Shown: piece after piece, positions 40,473 to 47,749 of the stretch
How positions within the stretch are numbered: the first letter of the stretch is position 1
Layout: each line of letters begins with the position of its first letter
Source: JACMLC01 sp963817025
Lineage (GTDB): Bacteria; Acidobacteriota; Blastocatellia; Pyrinomonadales; Pyrinomonadaceae
DNA: 64,000 bases
Assembly: GCA_963817025.1 (NCBI GenBank)
Contig: CAWFML010000005.1
Coordinates: 310,001 to 374,000 of the forward strand
Direction: 5' to 3'
The notes under the pieces: model-generated
Told to the model about the DNA's origin: nothing
Database searches by the model: none
Seen by the model: the letters and a program-made list of their open reading frames with translations, nothing else
Position numbers and translations under genes: made by a program

Positions 40473-43286
40473 ATGATGAAATCTTTAGCAAAACCCCTCG
40501 TTTATTTTCTCTCGTGCGCGACCGTCGCCGCCGGACTCCAGTCCCCCGCGACGCGGCTTCAAGCGCAGACCATTAACAATCCGGCTTCAATCAATGCTGT
40601 AGTGCCGCAGGCTGACGGCAAAGCCGCTCTCGCTCAGGGCCGCATGCTCCTGAAGCGCGGCAACGCAGAACAGGCTCTGATCTCACTCGAACAGGCGCTC
40701 AAGCTCTACACTTCTGCCAATGATGCCAAGGGCATCGCTACTTCGCGCGACGCGCTCGGCGATTTGTACAGCCGTCAGGGCCAGTACAATGTCGCGCTCG
40801 CGCATTATCAAAAAGCCAACGAATCTTTCACCGCCGCCAACGACACCTACAACGCTAACCTGATGCTCGCCAAGACGGGCGACATGTTCTTCCGCGCAGG
40901 CATGGTCAACGAGTCGCGCGACGCTTATTCAAAGATGAGCGTCACCAAGCTGGACACGAGCGCGGCGGGCACTGCCAAAGACGTGCAGAACAAAGCCAGC
41001 AAAGGCACGAGCCTGTTTGGAAAAGCGCGCAGCATCGCCTCCGGCGGGCCAAGCCTTTCGACTGCGAGTGATGCGGCCTCCATCGGCGCGGATGTCAAGA
41101 ATACTATTGATGAGGAACGTAATAAGTATCGTCAATTCATCATCTACTCCATCTACGAGCTTGGCATGGGCCGCCTCGATTACGCCAACAACCAGCACGA
41201 CAGCGCGAAGACGCATTTCAGCAACGCGCTCGCCGCCGCAGACAATCCGCTCTACGGAAAGTTCGGTCAGGCGCGTCGCTGGCGCATCGCTTCGCGCACC
41301 TCGCTCGGAGATATAGCTTTGATTCAGGGACGCTTCCCTGATGCCGTCAAGCTTTACACTGCCGCCACCGAAGGCGCGCGTAAAGATAATCGCGCAGACC
41401 TGCGCTGGCCCGCGCAGCGCGGCATCGGCAAGGGCAAGTGGATGCAGGCCAACGCAGAGAAAGACCAGAAGAAGGCCGCGAAGGGAAGAGAAGAAGCGAT
41501 TGTTGCTTACCGCGACGCGCTCGTGACCATCGAAGGCATACGCGAAGGAAGCCTCAGCGCAGATGAATCTCGCTCGACCTTCTTAGCGACGACCAAAGAC
41601 GTGTTTGATGAAGCGGCAGGCGCTCTGGCAGAAAGAGCTTTGATGACGGCGACGCCGGGCGCTCCGCTCGCGGGCGCAGCCCTGACGGATGCCGCAGAGG
41701 CTTTCAAGATTGTCGAGCAGAGCCGCGCTCGCTCGCTGCTGGACATGCTTGGCGAATCAAACGTCAACATCACGGAAGGCGTTCCGGCAGACCTCTTGAA
41801 GCGCAAGCAGGATAACCTCACACGCCAGCAGGAGATCGCGCAGGAATTGGCCGGTCTCGGCGGCAGCGAAGAAGGAAAGAAGAAATCCAACTCCGATCTG
41901 GAAACCGAGCTGACGCAGCTTCAAACGGATTACGACAGCATCGAGAATCAGATTCGCGGGGCCAGTCCGAAGTATGCTTCGCTCACTTTGCCGCAGCCAC
42001 TGACGCTCGCGGAAGTCCAGCAGCAGGTGCTCGATGATAAGACCGCGCTTCTGGAATACAACCTCGGCGCGAAAGATTCTTACATGTGGGCCGTGACACA
42101 GGGCGGCGTCGCGCTTTACAAGCTGCCCGCGCGCTCAAGCGTAGACCAGCAGGCTCTGGAACTTCGCACGCAGATGATTCCCGAAAAACTGCGCACGCCG
42201 ATTGCCGGAATCAACACTGCTCCGACGCGCGGCCTCGGCCTCGCCTCCGGTCAGGCAGCAGGCAACGCCGGAGCCTTTGCTACTTCTTCAAACAATCTCT
42301 ACAAGACTATTATCGAGCCAGCCGCGAGCATGATTGGCGACAAGCGCGTGCTCGTCGTCGCGGACGGCGCGCTCAATTACATTCCGTTTGAAGCTCTGGT
42401 GAAAACCCCCGGCACGGACTACTCTGCGCTGCCTTATCTGGTGACGACGAATGAGATCATCTACGCGCCTTCGGCTTCGGTCGTTGCGGTTATCAGAAAG
42501 CAGTCTGCCGCCAAGCCTACTGGCAAGAACGTGCTGCTCGTCGCAGACCCTGTCTTTAACTCGAACGACCCGCGCGCCAAAGGCGCAGCCGGAACAACCA
42601 CCGGCGGCGCGGACACTCGCGGCCTCGGCCTTTCCAGCGCATTGACGGATGTGGCGGGCACGCCTTCCGCTCAGAACACTGGCGCGCCCGCGCAAGGCTT
42701 GATGCTGGCGCGACTCAACGGCACGCGCGCCGAAGCCGAGCAGATTGCCCTGCTCACCAAACAGAGCGGCGGGACGGCGGATACATGGCTCGACTTAAAT
42801 GCAAACGAGGCCAACATACAGTCGAAAGACCTGCGGAACTACCGCGTCGTGCACGTCGCCACGCACGGCCTCTTGAATGCAGAGCGACCGCAGTTCACGG
42901 GCCTCGTGCTTTCGCTCGTCGGCAATAAGCAGGGCGACGGCTTCCTCAGAACGGACGAGATTTTCAATCTCAAGCTTGGCGCGCCACTCGTCATGCTCTC
43001 GGCCTGCGAGACCGGACTCGGTAAAGAGAAACGCGGCGAAGGCGTCATCGGTCTGACGCGTGCGTTTATGTACGCGGGCGCGCCGACCGTCGGCGTCAGC
43101 CTGTGGTCTGTCTCGGATAACTCGACGGCGCAATTGATGACGGACTTTTACAAGCGCATGTTCACAGGTCAGGGGATGGCTCCGGGCGCAGCCATGCGCG
43201 CCGCGCAGCAGAACATGATCGCCGGTAAGAAGTATGCCGCGCCGTTCTACTGGGCACCCTTCGTGCTCGTCGGCGAATGGCGTTAA
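40473..43286 (+). CDS. TPR-CHAT domain protease-like protein (secreted)
   Basis: A 937-residue protein with a good ribosome binding site (GGAGG) and a signal peptide (MMKSLAKPLVYFLSCATVAA). TPR-type helical repeats occupy about residues 45-300 (AEQALISLEQALKLYTSAND, NVALAHYQKANESFTAANDT). A helical linker precedes a C-terminal CHAT domain (about 620-937) with the catalytic His in VHVATHGLL and Cys in LSACETGLG, as in caspase-like CHAT proteases. GVSLWSVSDNSTAQLMTDFY and PFYWAPFVLVGEW are family signatures. Low-complexity loops near residues 585 and 715 each carry TRGLGL. CHAT proteases often act in regulated cell death or signalling cascades; substrates here are unknown. Confidence 0.9.
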   Translation: MMKSLAKPLVYFLSCATVAAGLQSPATRLQAQTINNPASINAVVPQADGKAALAQGRMLLKRGNAEQALISLEQALKLYTSANDAKGIATSRDALGDLYSRQGQYNVALAHYQKANESFTAANDTYNANLMLAKTGDMFFRAGMVNESRDAYSKMSVTKLDTSAAGTAKDVQNKASKGTSLFGKARSIASGGPSLSTASDAASIGADVKNTIDEERNKYRQFIIYSIYELGMGRLDYANNQHDSAKTHFSNALAAADNPLYGKFGQARRWRIASRTSLGDIALIQGRFPDAVKLYTAATEGARKDNRADLRWPAQRGIGKGKWMQANAEKDQKKAAKGREEAIVAYRDALVTIEGIREGSLSADESRSTFLATTKDVFDEAAGALAERALMTATPGAPLAGAALTDAAEAFKIVEQSRARSLLDMLGESNVNITEGVPADLLKRKQDNLTRQQEIAQELAGLGGSEEGKKKSNSDLETELTQLQTDYDSIENQIRGASPKYASLTLPQPLTLAEVQQQVLDDKTALLEYNLGAKDSYMWAVTQGGVALYKLPARSSVDQQALELRTQMIPEKLRTPIAGINTAPTRGLGLASGQAAGNAGAFATSSNNLYKTIIEPAASMIGDKRVLVVADGALNYIPFEALVKTPGTDYSALPYLVTTNEIIYAPSASVVAVIRKQSAAKPTGKNVLLVADPVFNSNDPRAKGAAGTTTGGADTRGLGLSSALTDVAGTPSAQNTGAPAQGLMLARLNGTRAEAEQIALLTKQSGGTADTWLDLNANEANIQSKDLRNYRVVHVATHGLLNAERPQFTGLVLSLVGNKQGDGFLRTDEIFNLKLGAPLVMLSACETGLGKEKRGEGVIGLTRAFMYAGAPTVGVSLWSVSDNSTAQLMTDFYKRMFTGQGMAPGAAMRAAQQNMIAGKKYAAPFYWAPFVLVGEWR

Positions 43287-43303
43287 AGCGAAGGAAGCTC
43301 AAA

Positions 43304-43380
43304 GACGTTTCCCGCAAAGGCGCAAAGGCGCAAAGAAAGCAACTTGTCTTTCTTTGCGCCTTTGCGCCTTTGCGGGAACT
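43304..43380. repeat. Family B hairpin with a 29-bp perfect stem
   Basis: CCCGCAAAGGCGCAAAGGCG and on (43311-43339) is perfectly complementary to 43348-43376 around an 8-base loop (CAACTTGT). It lies between the CHAT gene and the next lipoprotein gene. There is no T-run after it. Confidence 0.9.
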
Positions 43381-43502
43381 TCTCTTTGTACCCGTTGGCC
43401 CATGTCAGAAATTTATCAGAACTCTTACAGGACTTTCCAACGACCCGTACCGGATATTACAGTTGATGATCTGCGAAATTCTAACGGAAGGGTAAACATC
43501 AT

Positions 43503-44357
43503 ATGCGTTACAAGCTTAACCTCTTGCTCGCGCTCGCCAGCCTTCTGACGGCTGCGCTGGCCTGCAACTACAGCTTTACGACGGCCAACATCAGCGGCCT
43601 GAAAATAAGCCGCGAGAAAAATGCCGCCACGGAAACCTCTAACTTTGAATCCGGCGCAACCGTTTACATCGTCGCGCAGATTTCCAACACCAGCGACAAA
43701 CACAAAGTCACGAGCCGCGTTCTCTATGATGATGTGCAGGGGCATGACTCCGGCAAGCCTGTGCCGGGCGCGGAGACGAGCGTTGAAGTGCCGGGCGCGA
43801 CGGCTGCCACCTTTACCCTCACGCCGCCGGGCACAGGGTGGGAGGCGGGCAAATATAAAGTCGAAGTCGTGTTGAAGAATGAAAGCGGCAAAGAGATAGA
43901 TCAAAAGAGTTCGAGCTTTAGCGTTGAAAAGCCGGGGAGCGCCGCCCCGGTCGAAGAGAGCAAAGAAACCCCTGCTGCGAATACCAATTCTGCTTCGTCA
44001 TCTTCAATCCCTGCGCCCCGTCTGACGGACATCAAAATCACTACGGACGACAGCAGCGAGCCTGAGCGGTCGCAGGAGACCTTTGGCCCGCTGGATTCGA
44101 TTTACGTCATGTACACGATGAAGAATGTATCGCGCGGCGCGCACATCTATTGCAACATGTACATGGACAGCGCGGATAAGACTCTGGTGCGCTCGCTCTC
44201 TTACATGAATCCTCCCGAATCAGAATTTGTCGAAAGGTTCGACTTTGACCCGAGGGCCGGGTGGGCCACCGGCCCATATCTGATAGAGCTTTCATACAGG
44301 CCGGGTTCGGATGCAGAGCCTGTGGTGCTGAAAACTCTCAAATTAAATGTTAGGTAG
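43503..44357 (+). CDS. Lipoprotein with two beta-sandwich-like halves
   Basis: A 284-residue lipoprotein: signal peptide and lipobox MRYKLNLLLALASLLTAALA then C21. The N-terminal half (about 22-155) and C-terminal half (about 180-284) have similar patterns (ATVYIVAQISNTSDKHKVTS versus DSIYVMYTMKNVSRGAHIYC; GTGWEAGKYKVEVVL versus RAGWATGPYLIELSY), suggesting a duplicated Ig-like fold. A Thr/Ser-rich linker joins them. No enzymatic motif is seen. It is the last gene of the kinase/DUF4384/CHAT block on the plus strand. The role is unknown. Confidence 0.7.
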   Translation: MRYKLNLLLALASLLTAALACNYSFTTANISGLKISREKNAATETSNFESGATVYIVAQISNTSDKHKVTSRVLYDDVQGHDSGKPVPGAETSVEVPGATAATFTLTPPGTGWEAGKYKVEVVLKNESGKEIDQKSSSFSVEKPGSAAPVEESKETPAANTNSASSSSIPAPRLTDIKITTDDSSEPERSQETFGPLDSIYVMYTMKNVSRGAHIYCNMYMDSADKTLVRSLSYMNPPESEFVERFDFDPRAGWATGPYLIELSYRPGSDAEPVVLKTLKLNVR

Positions 44358-44370
44358 GCCATACGAAAGA

Positions 44371-44447
44371 ATGCAAAATTAAAAATGTAAAATGCAAAAA
44401 TAAGAACCGTCTTTTATTTTGCATTTTACATTTTTAATTTTGCATTT
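44371..44447. repeat. Family C hairpin, copy 3
   Basis: ATGCAAAATTAAAAATGTAA and complement TTTTGCATTTTACATTTTTA form arms of about 30 bp. The loop TAAGAACCGTCTT closely resembles that of the 9571 copy (ATAAGAACCATCTT), so part of the loop is conserved too. Confidence 0.85.
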
Positions 44448-44587
44448 CCCCACGCGCTTGCCGCTCGTCGCGTTGATGGGCTACTGTAAATGGCGGGTGA
44501 CGGCATAATTTCGCGCGGGATGCGCTTTCCCGAAAAGCCGTTAGCCTTTACCCTGGAGACGCTTTTCGAGTGGAGGTTTCAGATTCG

Positions 44588-44941
44588 ATGATGTCAGAAC
44601 GTGCGGGACAGACAGGGCCATTCGTCGCCCTTGAAAACACACAGGCGCTGGAAGATTTGTTCCGGCTTTCGCATGACCATCCCGTTATCCTTTTCAAACA
44701 CAGCCTGACGTGTCCCATCAGCAGCGCGGCTTATGCTGAGATGTCGCGCCTGACGAACGAGGTCGCGCTCGTCGTCGTGCAGCGCGTGCGCGACGTTTCG
44801 CGCGAGGTGGAGACGCGCACAGGCATCAGGCATGAATCGCCGCAAGCCATTATCCTGCGCGGCGGCCATGCCGTCTGGAATGCTTCGCACTGGCGCATCA
44901 CTTCAGACGCGGTCGAACAGGCCATGCGCGAGCATGCATAG
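44588..44941 (+). CDS. ytxJ: YtxJ/BrxC-like monothiol bacilliredoxin
   Basis: A 117-residue thioredoxin-fold protein of the YtxJ/BrxC (DUF2847) family with the single-Cys redox site HSLTCPISSAAYAEMSRL. The cis-Pro region is ESPQAIILRGGHAVWNASHW. The family reduces bacillithiol-mixed disulfides on proteins, implying that the host makes bacillithiol, as do several Acidobacteriota. The start at 44588 (MMSERAGQT) has GGAGG about 10 bases upstream; a GTG at 44570 lies before the ribosome binding site. The next gene follows closely and may be co-transcribed. Confidence 0.9.
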   Translation: MMSERAGQTGPFVALENTQALEDLFRLSHDHPVILFKHSLTCPISSAAYAEMSRLTNEVALVVVQRVRDVSREVETRTGIRHESPQAIILRGGHAVWNASHWRITSDAVEQAMREHA

Positions 44942-44980
44942 CGAAAGATTTTTAATGTCTTCTCTTTCGAGAGTTTTTTG

Positions 44981-45325
44981 ATGAGTAATGTCACGGAAAG
45001 ACGCGGGCCTGCGATTGAGCCGCGAGAGATAATGCAGGAGGGCGATGCTGGCCTGCGCATCACATGGGCGGACGGGCATGTGTGCCGCTTCGACGCGCCC
45101 GCGCTCAGGAGAGCCTGTCCATGCGCGCAATGCGTCAACGAATGGACGGGGCAGCGCATGCTCAAGCCCGAAGCCGTTTCGGATGAAACGATAATCAGTG
45201 ACCTGGCGATTGTCGGTCGCTATGCTCTGAATTTTATCTGGAGCGACGGTCACGAGACAGGCATCTACAGCTTTCGCTACCTGCGCGAACTGTGCGAGCA
45301 GGCAGAAGCGGTCAAGGGTCAGTAG
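44981..45325 (+). CDS. DUF971 family protein
   Basis: A 114-residue protein of the DUF971 family (also the N-terminal domain of gamma-butyrobetaine hydroxylase). Motifs include RITWADGHVCRFDAPALRRA, ACPCAQCVNEWTGQRML and NFIWSDGHETGIYSFRYLRE. Bacterial members are often located near iron-sulfur or Apb-type genes. The CxCxxC-like cluster suggests metal binding. It starts with ATG 44981 after an in-frame TTG. It is between the bacilliredoxin and a response regulator on the same strand. Confidence 0.85.
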   Translation: MSNVTERRGPAIEPREIMQEGDAGLRITWADGHVCRFDAPALRRACPCAQCVNEWTGQRMLKPEAVSDETIISDLAIVGRYALNFIWSDGHETGIYSFRYLRELCEQAEAVKGQ

Positions 45326-45351
45326 CAGGCAGCTCTCACTTTTACGTTTTG

Positions 45352-45726
45352 ATGAATGAGGTCAAGAAGATTCTGGTGGTCGAAGACGACGAGGTTGCGC
45401 GCGAGTTGATGCGCCGCGCGCTTGAGAGGCGCGGGTATAGTGTCACGACTGCGGAGGATGGCGTGCGCGGTTATGAAGCAGCCATCAGCGTGCGTCCGGC
45501 TCTAATCATCACGGACATCAACATGCCCGGCGCGGACGGCGTGCATCTGGTGCGCCGCGTGCGCGACACTGCGGGCATGGAAGATGTGCCGATACTTGTG
45601 ACGACCGGGTTTGGCACGGGCAACGCGAGCTTTTCGCTGGCGCAGGGAGCGACCGCTTACGAGCCGAAGCCGCTCGACCCGCAGAGTTTTCTGGCGACGG
45701 TCGCCAGATTGTTGGGAGGCACATGA
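45352..45726 (+). CDS. Single-domain response regulator (CheY-like)
   Basis: A 124-residue receiver domain. The acidic pocket is VVEDDE, the phosphorylated Asp lies in IITDINMPGADGVH, the Thr switch in ILVTTGFG and the conserved Lys in EPKPLDP. No output domain is attached, so it probably works in a phosphorelay or by protein contact. The start at 45352 (MNEVKKIL) is preferred; the upstream in-frame codons overlap the preceding gene. No kinase partner is in view. Confidence 0.9.
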   Translation: MNEVKKILVVEDDEVARELMRRALERRGYSVTTAEDGVRGYEAAISVRPALIITDINMPGADGVHLVRRVRDTAGMEDVPILVTTGFGTGNASFSLAQGATAYEPKPLDPQSFLATVARLLGGT

Positions 45727-45770
45727 ATCCGGGCAGGCTTTTCAAATTCAACTAACGAATAACTCAACCT

Positions 45771-45868
45771 TTGCGTCTCAGGTTTTATCTTTGCGCCCCC
45801 AGCGCGAAATATTGAGATTTCACGCTGGGGGCGCAAACAAAGAAAGGCTCAAGGCGCAAAGAGTTGAA
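45771..45868. repeat. Family B-related hairpin with a GCGCCCCCAGCG stem
   Basis: TTTGCGCCCCCAGCGCGAAA (45791-45810) pairs with TTTCACGCTGGGGGCGCAAA (45818-45837) around a short loop, and outer arms of CTCAACCTTTGCG and CGCAAAGAGTTGAAG extend the symmetry. It lies between the response regulator and the SemiSWEET-like gene. Confidence 0.75.
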
Positions 45869-45930
45869 GGGTTTTGAAGTGAGTTCTTATATCGGATGTG
45901 CGTTTTGTTTTTAGAGCATGGGGGAAGCGG

Positions 45931-46218
45931 ATGACGGAAGTAATCGGCTGGGCCAGTTCTTTGATACTGGTGCTGACCATTGCCAAACAGGTTTACAAGC
46001 AGTGGCACGAGGGGTCGAGCGAGGGCGTCTCGAAATGGCTTTTTGTCGGGCAGATTTCCGCTTCGCTCGGCTTTACGATTTATAGCTGGCTGGTGCGGAA
46101 CTGGGTCTTCGTCGTCACCAATGCGCTCATGCTCATCAACGGCCTGCTCGGTCTGGGCATCGTGCTCTATCATCGCAGGCGGGCGACGGGCAACTCGCCA
46201 CAGGCCGAACGTGCATGA
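45931..46218 (+). CDS. SemiSWEET / PQ-loop-like small transporter
   Basis: A 95-residue membrane protein with three hydrophobic helices. The segment EVIGWASSLILVLTIAKQVY followed by SSEGVSKWLFVGQISASLGF resembles the SemiSWEET motif (usually PQ-loop plus STEGVS). Such half-transporters dimerise to move sugars or other small molecules. The canonical Pro-Gln is Lys-Gln here, so substrate specificity is uncertain. The ATG at 45931 has a GGGGGAAG upstream and is preferred over the GTG 33 bases earlier. Confidence 0.75.
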   Translation: MTEVIGWASSLILVLTIAKQVYKQWHEGSSEGVSKWLFVGQISASLGFTIYSWLVRNWVFVVTNALMLINGLLGLGIVLYHRRRATGNSPQAERA

Positions 46219-46293
46219 AGAAGATGTTAGATATTAGATGTTAGATGCTGGTAAAAGAGAAACTGAAATCTAACATCTAATATCTAACATCTC
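46219..46293. repeat. Intergenic hairpin, family F (AGATGTTAGATATT words)
   Basis: AGATGTTAGATATTAGATGT (46223-46242) and following faces ATCTAACATCTAATATCTAA and CATC (46268-46291). It starts right after the upstream stop and ends 8 bases before the next ATG (GATTTCTT). Confidence 0.85.
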
Positions 46294-46301
46294 GATTTCT
46301 T

Positions 46302-46967
46302 ATGAGCTTATGGAACGTCATCGCGCGGCGGCTTTCCGGATTCGCTGCTCCTGTGAAGGAAGCTTCGCGGCTGAGCGAAGCCGCGCTGGCAGAGCTTACA
46401 AGCGCCGCGCTCAATAAAGATGAGGCGGAGATTAAAGAGTCTCTGGCCTCGCTCGCGCCGGAAGAATTAAGAGAGGTTGCGCGAGAAGTCCTGCGCGTTC
46501 GCGCGGGCGAGGCGCTTGAGATTTTGAGCAACTGCCAGCCCTGCCACGAACTGCTCTCTGGCGGCGGCTATAATCCCCTCGCTTTGCTGGCGACGCTCAG
46601 AGAGAGCATCGGGCAGCCTTCCGCGCAGATGGACATAGACGAGAGCGGGCGCGGCGGCTCGCAGCGCGGTCAGGGCTATGAGACGCACATCCGTTTCGGG
46701 CCGCGCGAGTTTCTGACCGGAACATCTCTGGCCGGGATGACCGTGCGCGAAAGCCAGCTACAGGTTATCCTGCATGAGTTGGCGCACGTCGCCGGAGACG
46801 TGATTCCACCCGACGGCGGCAATGCGGCAGAGAGCGTGCGCAACCAGCAGCGCATCACGCGCGCCTGTTTGCCGGAAACACACGAAAGGATTAAGGATGA
46901 GAACTCGGAAGACAAAACTCCGGACTCGGAATTAAAAAGCTCAAGCAGCTTTTATTCCGAGCCGTGA
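46302..46967 (+). CDS. Hypothetical protein with HExxH motif
   Basis: A 221-residue protein with no signal peptide. The motif QVILHELAHVAGDVIPPDGG is a convincing HExxH zinc-binding helix; the likely third ligand could be Asp or His downstream. The N-terminal half is helical (LSEAALAELTSAALNKDEAE). The C-terminal tail beyond about residue 195 (KDENSEDKTPDSELKSSSSF) is low-complexity and may reflect repeat-derived DNA extending the ORF. A small metallopeptidase is possible; the substrate is unknown. Confidence 0.6.
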   Translation: MSLWNVIARRLSGFAAPVKEASRLSEAALAELTSAALNKDEAEIKESLASLAPEELREVAREVLRVRAGEALEILSNCQPCHELLSGGGYNPLALLATLRESIGQPSAQMDIDESGRGGSQRGQGYETHIRFGPREFLTGTSLAGMTVRESQLQVILHELAHVAGDVIPPDGGNAAESVRNQQRITRACLPETHERIKDENSEDKTPDSELKSSSSFYSEP

Positions 46968-46994
46968 ACCCTGTCTCCTGAGTCATGTTTTACC

Positions 46995-47270
46995 ATGCTA
47001 CAAGAAAAAGACATCTTCGATGAGAAGCAGGAGATGAAACGTGCGAGCTTCAGTTGCCCGTTTTGCCGCGAGCGCGCAGAGTATGATGTGCGCTGGCTGA
47101 CGCGCCGGAAAAAGAGTCAGCTTCCGCGCGGGGCTAACGAGCAGGATCGGGCGCGCTTTGCCAAATCGCGCGACTACATGGTGCGGATAGACGACATGCT
47201 CGCGTGCAAAAACATGCGTTGTCGCAGACGCTTCGAGATTCCCAATTCGCAGTCAGTAGTCTTCATTTAA
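46995..47270 (+). CDS. Small zinc-ribbon-like protein
   Basis: A 91-residue protein. CPFCRERAEYDVRWLTRRKK and CKNMRCRRRFEIPN give two Cys pairs (CxxC and CxxxxC) consistent with a zinc ribbon. No known family is recognised. It may be co-transcribed with the HExxH gene 27 bases upstream. Confidence 0.6.
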   Translation: MLQEKDIFDEKQEMKRASFSCPFCRERAEYDVRWLTRRKKSQLPRGANEQDRARFAKSRDYMVRIDDMLACKNMRCRRRFEIPNSQSVVFI

Positions 47271-47280
47271 AGAGAGTTAG

Positions 47281-47370
47281 CCACCGAAGGGCACAGAGAA
47301 CGCAGGGTAATTACAAATTCAAAATCTCAGATTTGAAATTATTTCTTGTCTCTGTGTTCTTTGGTGTCAA
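47281..47370. repeat. Intergenic repeat with CACAGAGAACGCAGG words
   Basis: CACCGAAGGGCACAGAGAAC (47281-47300) faces CTCTGTGTTCTTTGGTG (47351-47367), and inside AAATTCAAAATCTC faces GATTTGAAATT. CACAGAG-type words are seen in intergenic repeats of several phyla. Confidence 0.7.
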
Positions 47371-47393
47371 AAACTATTAAGGAGAAAAAGACG

Positions 47394-47612
47394 ATGGACG
47401 AACTCATCAAGAAGGTTTCAGAGCGCACAGGGCTTGGCGAAGATAAAGCTAAAACCGCTGTCGAGACGGTGGTTGGATTTTTGAAAGAAAAACTGCCGGG
47501 GCCGATTGGAGGGCAGATTGACAGCGTGCTCAATAGCAGCGGCGGCATGATCGCAGACAAGGCCGGTGACATTCTGGGCGGCCTCGGCGGAATGCTCGGC
47601 AAGAAAGATTAA
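47394..47612 (+). CDS. Small Gly-rich protein, DUF2267-like
   Basis: A 72-residue protein beginning MDELIKKVSERTGLGEDKAK, with a strong AAGGAGA ribosome binding site. The helical N-terminal part resembles DUF2267-like or small regulatory helix bundles (AVETVVGFLKEKLPGPIGGQ). It ends in a Gly-rich tail (GDILGGLGGMLGKKD). The role is unknown. Confidence 0.7.
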   Translation: MDELIKKVSERTGLGEDKAKTAVETVVGFLKEKLPGPIGGQIDSVLNSSGGMIADKAGDILGGLGGMLGKKD

Positions 47613-47655
47613 GAGAGCTTTTCAAAGCCAGCGATAGGGAAAGACAAAAAAGAAG

Positions 47656-47730
47656 TTTCCCGCAAAGGCGCTGGTGACGCAAAGAAAGCATTCGATCTCT
47701 TCTTTGCGTCACCAGCGCCTTTGCGGGAAA
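47656..47730. terminator. Perfect 31-bp family B hairpin between convergent genes
   Basis: TTTCCCGCAAAGGCGCTGGT (47656 on) pairs without mismatch with the sequence ending at 47730, and AGTTTTTA follows on the plus strand. It sits between the plus-strand DUF2267-like gene and the minus-strand modA, so a bidirectional terminator role is likely. Confidence 0.8.
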
Positions 47731-47749
47731 AGTTTTTACTGTATCGCTG

